Positions 17,588 through 26,126 of a stretch of 64,000 nucleotides of DNA are shown here, in pieces. Where the stretch lies: positions 1 to 64,000 of the forward strand of contig JAJFLE010000037.1 of assembly GCA_021772835.1 (NCBI GenBank). The letters run 5' to 3'. The notes beneath the pieces are model-generated. The model did no database searches. It was not told where the DNA came from and saw only the letters and a program-made list of their open reading frames with translations. How positions within the stretch are numbered: the first letter of the stretch is position 1; the number at the start of each line of letters is the position of its first letter. The DNA is from Mariprofundus sp. (GTDB taxonomy: Bacteria; Pseudomonadota; Zetaproteobacteria; Mariprofundales; Mariprofundaceae). The position numbers were made by a program, and so were the translations under genes.

Positions 17588-17629
17588 AAATCAAATGGCC
17601 CGCAGCATACACTGCGGGCCATTTGATTT
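17588..17629. terminator. Strong inverted repeat, likely bidirectional terminator
   Basis: An 18-bp perfect inverted repeat (17588-17605 and 17612-17629) with a 6-base loop, GC-rich at the tip (GGCCCGCAG) and A/T-rich at the base. It gives U-rich tracts in both directions. It lies between the end of the small gene at 17559 and the end of ilvE at 17656, so it can terminate both converging transcripts. Confidence 0.85.
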
Positions 17630-17655
17630 ACGGATCAGGTGAGGGCTAGCCCGGA

Positions 17656-18576
17656 CTAAACGTAAGCCAACCAGTCCTTGTGTGCTTCGCTGCGCCCATG
17701 AACCACATCAAAATACTTCTTCTGCAAGACTTCAGTCACAGGGCCTCGCGAACCACAACCAATGGTGCGTCCATCCAACTCACGAATCGGGGTTACTTCA
17801 GCGGCCGTGCCGGTAAAGAAAGCCTCATCAGCCACATAAACCTCATCACGTGTTATACGCTTCTCACGCACCTCATAACCCTCTTCTTTCGCCAACTGCA
17901 TCACTGTCTGTCGCGTAATACCATCGAGCGCACTGGTCAACTCAGGCGTATAGATCACACCATCATAAACCATGAAGAAATTCTCACCTGAGCCTTCGGC
18001 CACGAAACCATCAACGTCGAGCAGCAACGCTTCGTCATAACCGTCACGCAGCGCATCGGAAAGCGCCAGCATCGAATTGATGTACTGACCATTGGCCTTC
18101 GCCTTGCACATGGAGATATTTACATGATGACGGGTAAACGAAGATGTGCGGATACGAATACCCTTTTCCAGCGCATCCTTGCCCAGATATGCACCCCAGC
18201 TCCATGCAGCCACAATCACGTGCGACTTCAGGTTGTCCGCACGCAGGCCCATACCTTCGGAGCCGTAAAACACCATAGGGCGCAGGTAGGCCGAATCCAG
18301 ACCATTCTCACGCACTGCAGCCAGTTGCGCTTCGTTCAGTTCCTCTTTGGAAAAAGGCATATCCATATTCATGATTTTTGCCGAACGGAACAGGCGATCT
18401 GTATGCGCCTGAAGACGGAAAATCGCCGTGCCACCCTCGGCGTGATAGGCGCGCACGCCTTCGAACACACCCATGCCATAATGCAGTGTATGCGTTAGTA
18501 CATGCACTTTAGCCTCGCGCCAGTCTACCATCTGACCATCAAACCAAATCAATCCATCACGGTCTGCAAAATTCAT
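17656..18576 (-). CDS. ilvE: Branched-chain amino acid aminotransferase
   Basis: 306 residues, ATG start at 18576 with GGAGATG before it. It is a fold-type IV PLP enzyme that transfers the amino group to or from Leu, Ile and Val. Motifs: GVFEGVRAYH near residue 37, the PLP lysine region CKAKANGQYINSMLA near residue 160, DGFVAEGSGENFFMV and the C-terminal FFTGTAAEVTPI. Length matches bacterial IlvE. It is transcribed alone; its 3' end faces the bidirectional terminator at 17588-17629. Confidence 0.95.
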   Translation of the reverse strand: MNFADRDGLIWFDGQMVDWREAKVHVLTHTLHYGMGVFEGVRAYHAEGGTAIFRLQAHTDRLFRSAKIMNMDMPFSKEELNEAQLAAVRENGLDSAYLRPMVFYGSEGMGLRADNLKSHVIVAAWSWGAYLGKDALEKGIRIRTSSFTRHHVNISMCKAKANGQYINSMLALSDALRDGYDEALLLDVDGFVAEGSGENFFMVYDGVIYTPELTSALDGITRQTVMQLAKEEGYEVREKRITRDEVYVADEAFFTGTAAEVTPIRELDGRTIGCGSRGPVTEVLQKKYFDVVHGRSEAHKDWLAYV

Positions 18577-18726
18577 CGAACATCTCCAATCCAGCAGTTA
18601 ATAACTAGTGGGCCGCACAAAAAAGTCAGGGCAGCCTCAACAAAAAGAGCGCGTAATGTAGCGCCTCCCCCCAACCCACGCCATCCTTGAGCGTGCAAAG
18701 CGCTTTTGCTGTGCTATCCTGTCGCC

Positions 18727-19536
18727 ATGATCCGCGGAGAAAACTTAAGTAAACGATATGGTGATGTTGATGCAGTGGCATCTACCGACATCCAAATCAA
18801 GGCCGGTGCTATTACTGCCATTATGGGCGGTTCAGGATCCGGTAAAACCACCCTTCTGCGTCTGCTTTCCGGCCTTGATGCGCCAACTACCGGCCATGTC
18901 TGGTATGGAGATGAAGATCTTTGTGGCCTTTCTGAAAGGCGTTTGTATGAACTGCGTGAAAACATGGGCATGCTGTTCCAGTATTCAGCCCTGCTGAACT
19001 CTTTAAATGTTTATGACAACGTGGCATTTCCGCTACATGAGCACACTGATCTGGATGAAGAAGTGATTCGCACCATGGTGTCGATGAAGCTGGAGCAGGT
19101 TGGGCTGCGCGGCTTTGAAACCATGATGCCATCAGAGCTGTCCGGCGGCATGGCCAAACGTGTGGCGTTTGCACGTGCCATAGCGATGGATCCTAAAATT
19201 GTTTTCTTCGATGAGCCGACTTCAGGACTGGACCCCATTTCTGCCGGTGTGATCAGCACACTGATTCTCAACACATCCAAGATGAACCGCATGACTTCGG
19301 TTGTTGTTACCCATGATGTCTCCGCAGGCCTTGCCATCGCCGACCAGGTCGTGCTGATGTGGCAGGGTTGCATTATTGCCGAAGGAACACCGGCTGAGAT
19401 TCAGGCCAGTACAGATGAGCGTGTCAGGCAGTTTCTGGAAGGCCGGCCCGATGGCCCGATTCCTTTCTCGCGCAGTACTACATCCTATATTGATGACCTG
19501 ACTCACAGACCGGGTACGGTAAGGATGGCATCATGA
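18727..19536 (+). CDS. mlaF: MlaF-type ABC transporter ATP-binding protein
   Basis: 269 residues from ATG 18727. All ABC motifs are intact: Walker A GGSGSGKTTL, Q-loop MLFQYSALLNSLNVYDNVAFPL, signature LSGGMAKRVAFARA, Walker B IVFFDEPTSGLDP and H-loop VVTHD. MlaF drives the Mla system, which moves phospholipids between inner membrane and periplasmic MlaC and keeps the outer membrane asymmetric. Its stop overlaps the mlaE start (ATGA). The C-terminal 30 residues (RSTTSYIDDLTHRPG) resemble the MlaF tail that contacts its neighbour subunit. It is the first gene of mlaFEDC. Confidence 0.95.
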   Translation: MIRGENLSKRYGDVDAVASTDIQIKAGAITAIMGGSGSGKTTLLRLLSGLDAPTTGHVWYGDEDLCGLSERRLYELRENMGMLFQYSALLNSLNVYDNVAFPLHEHTDLDEEVIRTMVSMKLEQVGLRGFETMMPSELSGGMAKRVAFARAIAMDPKIVFFDEPTSGLDPISAGVISTLILNTSKMNRMTSVVVTHDVSAGLAIADQVVLMWQGCIIAEGTPAEIQASTDERVRQFLEGRPDGPIPFSRSTTSYIDDLTHRPGTVRMAS

Positions 19537-20336
19537 GCAACGGCATGAGCAGCAATCAATCTTCTGCAACGATGTTTTTTGGATCCATGGGCCGCTACGC
19601 CATGCGCGGGATCGAGCAGCTCGGCGACGGCACTCGCTTAGGCCTGCACGCACTGTCACTTATTTTCGCCCGTCCATGGCAGGGTAAACATTTTGTCCTG
19701 CAACTGTACGCACTTGGTGTCGGCTCTCTGATTATCATTATTATTACCGGCGCTTTCACAGGCATGGTACTGGCCCTGCAAGGGTATTACACACTGGCAA
19801 AATTTGGTTCGGAATCACTGTTGGGAGCAGGTGTTGGCATGTCCATCATCCGTGAACTCGGTCCGGTGCTCGGCGCTTTCATGATTATTGGCCGGGCAGG
19901 TTCCAGCATTACTGCTGAAATCGGTATTATGCGTGTAACTGAGCAGACCGATGCACTGGAAATGATGGCGGTAAACCCGAAACAGCGCATTCTGCTGCCT
20001 CGAATTGTTGCCACCACAATTGCCGTACCGCTACTGGTCTCCATTTTTGATGTCGTTGGCATCGCTACCGGCTACATTGTCGGCGTTGAAATGCTGGGCG
20101 TGAACTCAGGCGCTTACATGGCCGAGTTGATCGCCAAACTGGAAATGATAGACCTCAACGGCGGCTGGGTGAAAGCTGGTGTGTTCGGATTCATGATAGG
20201 CATGATCTGCACCTACATGGGCTACCGTGCCACCCCCACCACGGAAGGTGTTGCCAAAGCGACCACGCAAGCCGTGGTCATCGCTTCAGTAGGCGTCCTG
20301 ATCATGGACTATATTCTCACCTCGTTTTACCTGTAA
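19533..20336 (+). CDS. mlaE: MlaE-type lipid ABC transporter permease
   Basis: 267 residues with five or so membrane segments. Family motifs are clear: LIIIIITGAFTGMVLALQ, RELGPVLGAFMIIGRAGSS, AEIGIMRVTEQTDALEMMAV (the coupling helix region that meets MlaF) and the C-terminal GVLIMDYILTSFYL. It is the inner-membrane channel of the Mla complex. It starts inside the mlaF stop and is followed after 11 bases by mlaD with its own AAGGAG site. Confidence 0.96.
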   Translation: MSNGMSSNQSSATMFFGSMGRYAMRGIEQLGDGTRLGLHALSLIFARPWQGKHFVLQLYALGVGSLIIIIITGAFTGMVLALQGYYTLAKFGSESLLGAGVGMSIIRELGPVLGAFMIIGRAGSSITAEIGIMRVTEQTDALEMMAVNPKQRILLPRIVATTIAVPLLVSIFDVVGIATGYIVGVEMLGVNSGAYMAELIAKLEMIDLNGGWVKAGVFGFMIGMICTYMGYRATPTTEGVAKATTQAVVIASVGVLIMDYILTSFYL

Positions 20337-20347
20337 GGAGTTTGATG

Positions 20348-20797
20348 ATGCAACCATATAGACGTATTGAAATGACTGTCGGCGTATTTGTTTTCCTCGG
20401 TCTTGTTGCCATTGCATGGCTGGCCCTGAAAGTCGGTCAGGTTGGTGGTATCGGTGAATCGGGTTACACGCTCACTGCCAACTTCAATGACGCCGGTGGT
20501 GTCCGCAAAGGCAGCGACATTATGATGGCAGGCGTCACCGTGGGCCGTGTTGACGATGTCAAACTTACCAACAACGACCACGCCACAATGATACTGCGCA
20601 TCCATGAGGGCGTGGCAATTTCTGAGGATGCATTCGCATCTGTGCGCACCAAAGGCATCATTGGCGATCGCTATGTCCGCATCACGCAGGGCATGGAAGA
20701 GGCCCATCTCGTTGCCGGCAGTGAAATCGAAGAGACCGAATCAGCCATCAATATCGAAGATCTGATCAGCAAGTATATTTTCAGCGGCAAGGAGTAA
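20348..20797 (+). CDS. mlaD: MlaD, MCE-domain lipid-binding subunit
   Basis: 149 residues. AAGGAG at 20335-20340 fits ATG 20348 (7 bases) better than ATG 20345. One N-terminal membrane helix (GVFVFLGLVAIAWLAL) is followed by a single MCE domain: ANFNDAGGVRKGSDIMMAGVTVGRV and SVRTKGIIGDRYVRI. In the Mla complex six copies form a ring with a central hydrophobic channel on the periplasmic side of MlaE. The end, EDLISKYIF, matches the usual MlaD tail. Confidence 0.95.
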   Translation: MQPYRRIEMTVGVFVFLGLVAIAWLALKVGQVGGIGESGYTLTANFNDAGGVRKGSDIMMAGVTVGRVDDVKLTNNDHATMILRIHEGVAISEDAFASVRTKGIIGDRYVRITQGMEEAHLVAGSEIEETESAINIEDLISKYIFSGKE

Positions 20798-20863
20798 TCA
20801 TTTCGCTTCGCCTTTAAAACGAACCACCCTATGATTCATTATCAAGCGTAAGGAGTTCAGACT

Positions 20864-21475
20864 ATGAGATTCATGAAACACGGCATTGCCGCACTAATCA
20901 CCCTGTTACTATCCACGTCTGCATGGGCAAATGAAAGTGATCCCAAAGCAGTGATTGAAAGCACGGTAAATCAGATCATTCATGTGCTCGACAGCAGGGC
21001 TGACAAAACCAGATTAACCTCGACTGACCGTGTAGCCATTCGCAAAACCGTTGAAGGGAAATTCGATTACATGGCCATGGCCAAACGCAGTCTGGGCAAA
21101 CCATGGAACAACTTGAAAGCAGATGAATCTGTCCATTTCACTGAAGTCTTTCGTGAGTTACTGGAACGCTCCTACGGCAATCGCCTGAGCGAATACAATG
21201 GCCAGAGCGTAGTATTTGCTGATGCTGAAATGAAAGGCAAAAAAGCGCGTGTGGAGTCGACTGTTATTGATGGCACACGTGAAACACCGGTTGAATACCG
21301 CCTGCACCAGACCGATACCGGCTGGCAGGTATATGATATTCGCATTGAGGGCACCAGCATGGTACGCACTTTCAACCAAGACTTTAAATCAACATTTGAT
21401 GACGGTGGCTACGGCCATCTGCTGAAAACGCTGGAAGACAAAGTCGCCAGTCTGAAGGAGAAGGATCAGGGCTGA
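20864..21475 (+). CDS. mlaC: MlaC, periplasmic phospholipid-binding protein
   Basis: 203 residues with a clear signal peptide (KHGIAALITLLLSTSAWA) and a good site AAGGAG before ATG 20864. The body shows the family pattern: FDYMAMAKRSLGKPWNN, HFTEVFRELLERSYGNRL and WQVYDIRIEGTSMVRTFNQDF. MlaC ferries phospholipid between the outer-membrane MlaA complex and MlaFEDB. It is the fourth gene of the operon. No mlaA and no adjacent mlaB are found; the next gene is a YhdP-like protein. Confidence 0.94.
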   Translation: MRFMKHGIAALITLLLSTSAWANESDPKAVIESTVNQIIHVLDSRADKTRLTSTDRVAIRKTVEGKFDYMAMAKRSLGKPWNNLKADESVHFTEVFRELLERSYGNRLSEYNGQSVVFADAEMKGKKARVESTVIDGTRETPVEYRLHQTDTGWQVYDIRIEGTSMVRTFNQDFKSTFDDGGYGHLLKTLEDKVASLKEKDQG

Positions 21476-21495
21476 TCCCTCCGGAAACGGTTACC

Positions 21496-24400
21496 GTGTC
21501 AGGTAGTCTTTTTAATCGCGCGCTGGCATCTTGCCGGCGCGTCTTCCTTTTACTGCTGCTGGCAATCACTGCAACAGGAAGCTGGATTTATTGGCAGTCG
21601 CCCAGCCTGGATTCACTGCGCCCCACGATCGAAAACTATCTCAGCCAGAAGCTTGAGCTCAAGGAAGTGCATCTGGGAGGCCTGTCATGGTACTGGGCCG
21701 GCTACTTGTGGCTACGCTCAGACAGTCTGGACTTTGTCAGCAATCAGGAAGATATAGCCTTTCACGACGGCGGCGTTGCCGTACGCATGCCACTCTCCTC
21801 GTTATTCACCGGCGCAATCAAACCCGATCGCATCAGACTCAATGGCGGCAGCCTGACCGTACGTCACAACGAGCAATCAGCTGCCCCACTCCCGGCTGAG
21901 CAGATTATTCTGGAGGATGTTACCCTTAACTGGTTCTACAAACATATGCAGGGATCACTGCCGGGACTGCATTTGACACTGGACGGAGAAAACAAACAGC
22001 TCGACGCCATCTCACCTGCATTTACCATGCATGCAAAAATTGATGCCGATGGCCTGCCCAAACAATTAACCATGTCCTGCAAGCATATCAACTGGTTACC
22101 GGAAGCACTGCGGCAACAGATCAAGGGCGAGCCCAAGGTTAAGATATCACTGCAAAGATCCGGCCAACATCAGTGGCACATTCAGATGTCTGCACAATCG
22201 AACCTGCCCATCACCCTGTTTCCCGAAACTATTTATACCTACAGCCTGAATCTTGTTGAAACAGAATTCAACATCAAAACCCGCGAAGGTGGGCCGCTGG
22301 CTCTTGAGCGTGTCGACATAAGCAAGCTCTTCTGGGCTTTGGGGAATAACACAATTTCGGCCAACGGCAACTGGCATGCAGGCAAGCTGTATGCTACGGC
22401 AACATCTGAGCACCTGGCCATGCCGCTGATCTGGTCATGGCTACGGCCACTCGGCGATGAAGCATGGCAAAACTGGCTTTCCCTGATGCAGGCTGGAGAA
22501 GCAAAACAGATCAAAGGCCAACTGTCTCTGGCATGGGAAACCCCATTAACCGCCCTGCCTTCTACCGAAGCATGGCAAGCCATGCAGTACCAGCTCGCCG
22601 CAGAAATCGAGCAAGCTGACATTGCCCTCGGTCTGTCCGAGGATTTCCTGTTGCAGACTCATGCCAGGGTGAATCTTGATCAGGATGGACTGAATGCCGA
22701 AGTCCTTGATACTGAATTGCCCCGACAGCTTGGCCGCTCCACCGGCAAACTGTTTATCCCCTGGCAAACGCTTGAGCTGCATGTCTCCGGTCAATCAAGG
22801 GTGGATGTGGCCTCTCTGCTGCAATGGTTCGGGCCAAGTCAGATCAAGCAGTGGCAATGGCATCAGGCCAAGGCAGATAGCGCATTTGAGCTGACATGGG
22901 ATCCGAGTCAAACGGAGCCTTCAGTGGTTACAGCCTCACTCACACCGCTTGGCATATGGGATGTATCCATTCTTGATGCTGCGTTAAAGCTTTCCAATGG
23001 CACGGCACACTGGGATCAGCAGCAGGGACTAAACATTTCCAACATGCAGCTTCAAACCGAACATATAGACGGCACCCTCTCTCTCGCCACTGCGGCTGAT
23101 GCCGACGGCAACTGGCGCATCACCAAGGTAGATGCCACAGGCAACAGCGATTTTGCCGCGATGGCCGCCCATTTTCAGCTACCCTTATCGCATGCATCCG
23201 GCACGATCAAAACAGAACTGCATTTTGACAAAACATGGTCTGGTCACGTTGATATGACGGCTGCCGGATGGCAGCACCTGCTTGGTTCCAGTAAAAAAAC
23301 AGATGAAGCTTATCGCATCACATATGCTGGCAATGTTGAACTGAACAAGACGTTGCCAACCATACATCTGACAGAGCTGGCCAGTGAAGGTCAGGCATTA
23401 CTGATTCGCAGCGGTGCAATTGAAATCAACCGTAACGCCTTCAAGCTCAGCCTGAAGGATCTACACACACCCTCGTTCAGCGGCTCATTGCACATGAACA
23501 TCCCCTTTGATGATGCTCCCTGGCAGCTGGCAACCAATGCCCGTTATCTGAATCGTAATGCGCTGCCTGATGCGCTCGATCATCCGGATCAGATGATCGA
23601 TAAGTCATGGCTGCTCACTGCCGATATTCAACGCTTTGACTGGAATGATGCGCAAATGGATGGTGTACATATTCAACTGGCTTCAGCCAAAGGTAGCGTG
23701 GGACAGCTTAAAGCTAAGCAAATCAGCACGGCACAACTGAACATCACCGATGTGAATGCCCGTTTCTCACTACCCGGTGATGGTAAAGTGGATCTACGCA
23801 AGCTCTCCGCCCATGTGGAAAAACAGAATCTAACCATGTCAGCCACCCTGACACCTGAACTGGAAGGCGGCATGCATTGGCGCGGGTTTGCTAAACTCGA
23901 TGGCAACTTTGGCCACCTGATGAAATTTGGCAACCTGTCCAAACGCTTCAGCGACGGTGACGGCCGCCTTCTGTTTTCCGGTCAGGGCATCATCCTGCGG
24001 GATCAACCATGGTGGCAAGGCATTGATGGCCGGCTTCGACTACGCGTCGATGATGGCAGAATCCTGGAAGGAGGAACGCTTACCACACTGCTGGCCGCGT
24101 TTAATCTTACGGAACTGTACAAACTGCTGTTAGGTCAACGCAAAGACCTCTCAGGCCCCGGCATTATGTATGAACGCCTGCAGATGGAGGCCATCATGCA
24201 GAATCAGGACATCCAGATTCGCAATGTTGCTCTGCGCTCATCGGCATTTGATCTGGTCGGCAGGGGAAGCATGGATATCAATCAGGCCGAGATTGACCTG
24301 TTTCTGATTGCACAACCACTGCAAAACCTGGATGCGCTGTTGGCTAAAATCCCACTGCTGCGTGATCTGCTTGGTGGCAAGTCTCATAGCCTGATGCGTA

Positions 24401-24570
24401 AGGTTTATCATATGCATGGTCCCTTCACCGATGCCAAGGTCGAGGAGGTCAGTGCAAAGGATGCAGGGCTCGCCTCCCCCGGCATAGTCGAGACATTGTT
24501 CAATTTACCCAGGTTATGGTTTGGTTCTGAAGACACAAAACCTGATCTGGAACCCGCACCTGCACCTTAA
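21496..24570 (+). CDS. YhdP-like AsmA-superfamily protein
   Basis: 1024 residues, GTG start 20 bases after mlaC. An N-terminal signal anchor (VFLLLLLAITATGSWIYW) is followed by a long repetitive beta-rich periplasmic region and an AsmA-type C-terminal domain near residue 850-980 (SDGDGRLLFSGQGIILR, LDALLAKIPLLRDLLGG). YhdP, TamB and YdbH are proposed bridges carrying phospholipid across the periplasm. Placement right after mlaC in one transcription unit supports a lipid-transport role, by inference. It is somewhat shorter than E. coli YhdP (about 1270 residues). Confidence 0.88.
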   Translation: MSGSLFNRALASCRRVFLLLLLAITATGSWIYWQSPSLDSLRPTIENYLSQKLELKEVHLGGLSWYWAGYLWLRSDSLDFVSNQEDIAFHDGGVAVRMPLSSLFTGAIKPDRIRLNGGSLTVRHNEQSAAPLPAEQIILEDVTLNWFYKHMQGSLPGLHLTLDGENKQLDAISPAFTMHAKIDADGLPKQLTMSCKHINWLPEALRQQIKGEPKVKISLQRSGQHQWHIQMSAQSNLPITLFPETIYTYSLNLVETEFNIKTREGGPLALERVDISKLFWALGNNTISANGNWHAGKLYATATSEHLAMPLIWSWLRPLGDEAWQNWLSLMQAGEAKQIKGQLSLAWETPLTALPSTEAWQAMQYQLAAEIEQADIALGLSEDFLLQTHARVNLDQDGLNAEVLDTELPRQLGRSTGKLFIPWQTLELHVSGQSRVDVASLLQWFGPSQIKQWQWHQAKADSAFELTWDPSQTEPSVVTASLTPLGIWDVSILDAALKLSNGTAHWDQQQGLNISNMQLQTEHIDGTLSLATAADADGNWRITKVDATGNSDFAAMAAHFQLPLSHASGTIKTELHFDKTWSGHVDMTAAGWQHLLGSSKKTDEAYRITYAGNVELNKTLPTIHLTELASEGQALLIRSGAIEINRNAFKLSLKDLHTPSFSGSLHMNIPFDDAPWQLATNARYLNRNALPDALDHPDQMIDKSWLLTADIQRFDWNDAQMDGVHIQLASAKGSVGQLKAKQISTAQLNITDVNARFSLPGDGKVDLRKLSAHVEKQNLTMSATLTPELEGGMHWRGFAKLDGNFGHLMKFGNLSKRFSDGDGRLLFSGQGIILRDQPWWQGIDGRLRLRVDDGRILEGGTLTTLLAAFNLTELYKLLLGQRKDLSGPGIMYERLQMEAIMQNQDIQIRNVALRSSAFDLVGRGSMDINQAEIDLFLIAQPLQNLDALLAKIPLLRDLLGGKSHSLMRKVYHMHGPFTDAKVEEVSAKDAGLASPGIVETLFNLPRLWFGSEDTKPDLEPAPAP

Positions 24571-24648
24571 GGTCTCGAGCCTGTAATGACTCTCTCTTGT
24601 CTTTCCTGACAATCGGCATATAAAGTCAGCATGGCAATGAAGGGACGG

Positions 24649-25455
24649 ATGATGATACACCAGCTTCACAGCCGGGCTGACCAGCTGGGCAGCCTCGCCC
24701 TGCACCTGTTTTCGGAAATTCATCGTATTTTCCAGATGACGACATCCATGATGAGCGTAGGGCTGCGTATGAGCTGGTTATCCAAACCTGCCGTCACCAA
24801 CATCGTCTTCAGACAGATCTATTTCACCGGTGTTCAGGGGCTTCCATGGGTTATACTGGTTGCGCTCGGAGTCGGTGTACTGGCCGTTTATAACATCGTT
24901 GACTTTGCCAAAAGCATTCAGGACATGTCATTGATAGGACGGTTGATCTCAAGCCTGTTGGTCAATGAAGTGGCACCACTTATTGTCACTATTCTACTGC
25001 TCTCCCGATCCGGAGTCGCCATGGTTACTGAACTCGGTACAATGCATGTGCGCGGTGAAGACCTGACGCTACGCAGCATGGGAATCAGCGTGCAGGAATA
25101 CCTGCTATGGCCTCGACTGATGGCATTCACCCTCTGCGGTCTGATTCTTACCTTTGTTTTTGTCTTTGTATCGATATGGCTTGGCGGATTACTTGTTTCT
25201 CTCAGCTATGAGATTAATTTCATCGACTTCCTCATTGAAGTCAGAAGAGGTACCAGCTTCAACGAAATTCTCATGCTTATTTTGAAAGGCTCATTATACC
25301 CTATGCTCAGTGCCATCATGCTGCTCAACAGGGGGTGTCGCGTGGGTCGTGAGCCCAACCTGATTCCGGTGCATGCCACGCAGGGTGTATTGGGAGCATT
25401 GATGCTGATACTGATGAGCGATGCCATCATCGCCATTATACAGGGACTCTCATGA
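24649..25455 (+). CDS. Second MlaE-type permease (MCE locus 2)
   Basis: 268 residues from ATG 24649; ATG 24652 is equally possible (GAAGGGAC lies just upstream) and 24631 less so. The MlaE fold is evident: VEF-type start region FRQIYFTGVQGLPWVILVAL, VNEVAPLIVTILLLSRSGVA and VTELGTMHVRGEDLTLRSMG, the coupling-helix region, then four or five membrane segments. It differs clearly from the first MlaE. Its end overlaps the next gene by 4 bases. It starts a run of six overlapping genes (24649-28936) that together look like an MCE lipid-transport and control module. Confidence 0.9.
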   Translation: MMIHQLHSRADQLGSLALHLFSEIHRIFQMTTSMMSVGLRMSWLSKPAVTNIVFRQIYFTGVQGLPWVILVALGVGVLAVYNIVDFAKSIQDMSLIGRLISSLLVNEVAPLIVTILLLSRSGVAMVTELGTMHVRGEDLTLRSMGISVQEYLLWPRLMAFTLCGLILTFVFVFVSIWLGGLLVSLSYEINFIDFLIEVRRGTSFNEILMLILKGSLYPMLSAIMLLNRGCRVGREPNLIPVHATQGVLGALMLILMSDAIIAIIQGLS

Positions 25456-26126
25456 ACAGTATCTTGTTCTGGCATGAGTTGCACCTTGGACACACGCTCA
25501 TCCCGTCATCACAAGTGAAACATGGTGAGTTTGTCCGTCTGGTGATGAACTATCCGTGCCAGTATGCATTTATGCAGCATATGTTCTCTCCCTGTGACGA
25601 ATCGAGTGCCAACTCATGGTGCATGTGGCTGCAAACAGGTGCAGACAGGCACATGTCAGGCAGCCGCGAGTTCAGTATGTCTGTTGGCAGCATGATTCGT
25701 CATCGTGGCCTCATCGCCAACTTAAGTCTGCGCGAAAATCTGCTGCTTCCATTCCTCTATCACGAAGACCAACAGCGCCTTGAACAGGCCACAGATGAGC
25801 TCACGAATGTGGCCGGAATTCTCGGCATTACAACAGCACTGGATGAAAAAGCCGGCGAACGCACAACCTTCACCCATGCTTTGATTAGCCTGGGGCGCTG
25901 CCTGCTGATAAAACCTGCGATTATTGTTGCCCAGGAAGTACATATCGGCATGCCTCCGGAGCATCTTGAACAGTTTAAAGATATTAGCATGCACGCACTA
26001 CAGCGATTAGGGTCAGGTCTGCTCTATTTAACCGCCAGCCCGGATGAGGGCTCTGGCCTGAATTATGCTCGTACGCTGACTGTCGCAAGCAATAAGCAGA
26101 GCATGCAGAGCGGAAAAGGAGAATAG
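25452..26126 (+). CDS. Degenerate ABC ATPase-like protein (MlaF-derived, motifs lost)
   Basis: 224 residues in an intact frame. It lines up with MlaF by position: the Q-loop zone reads SVGSMIRHRGLIANLSLRE (Gln to Arg), the signature zone TTFTHALISLGRCLLIKPA (no LSGG), Walker B IIVAQE (Asp to Gln, Glu kept) and the H-loop zone LLYLTASPDE (no His). No Walker A lysine motif is visible in the N-terminal part (VRLVMNYPCQYAFMQHM sits there). ATP hydrolysis is therefore unlikely. It overlaps the permease by 4 bases and the MlaD-like gene starts one base after its stop, so it is kept in the operon. Assignment to the ABC fold is inferred from pattern and context. Confidence 0.72.
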   Translation: MNSILFWHELHLGHTLIPSSQVKHGEFVRLVMNYPCQYAFMQHMFSPCDESSANSWCMWLQTGADRHMSGSREFSMSVGSMIRHRGLIANLSLRENLLLPFLYHEDQQRLEQATDELTNVAGILGITTALDEKAGERTTFTHALISLGRCLLIKPAIIVAQEVHIGMPPEHLEQFKDISMHALQRLGSGLLYLTASPDEGSGLNYARTLTVASNKQSMQSGKGE

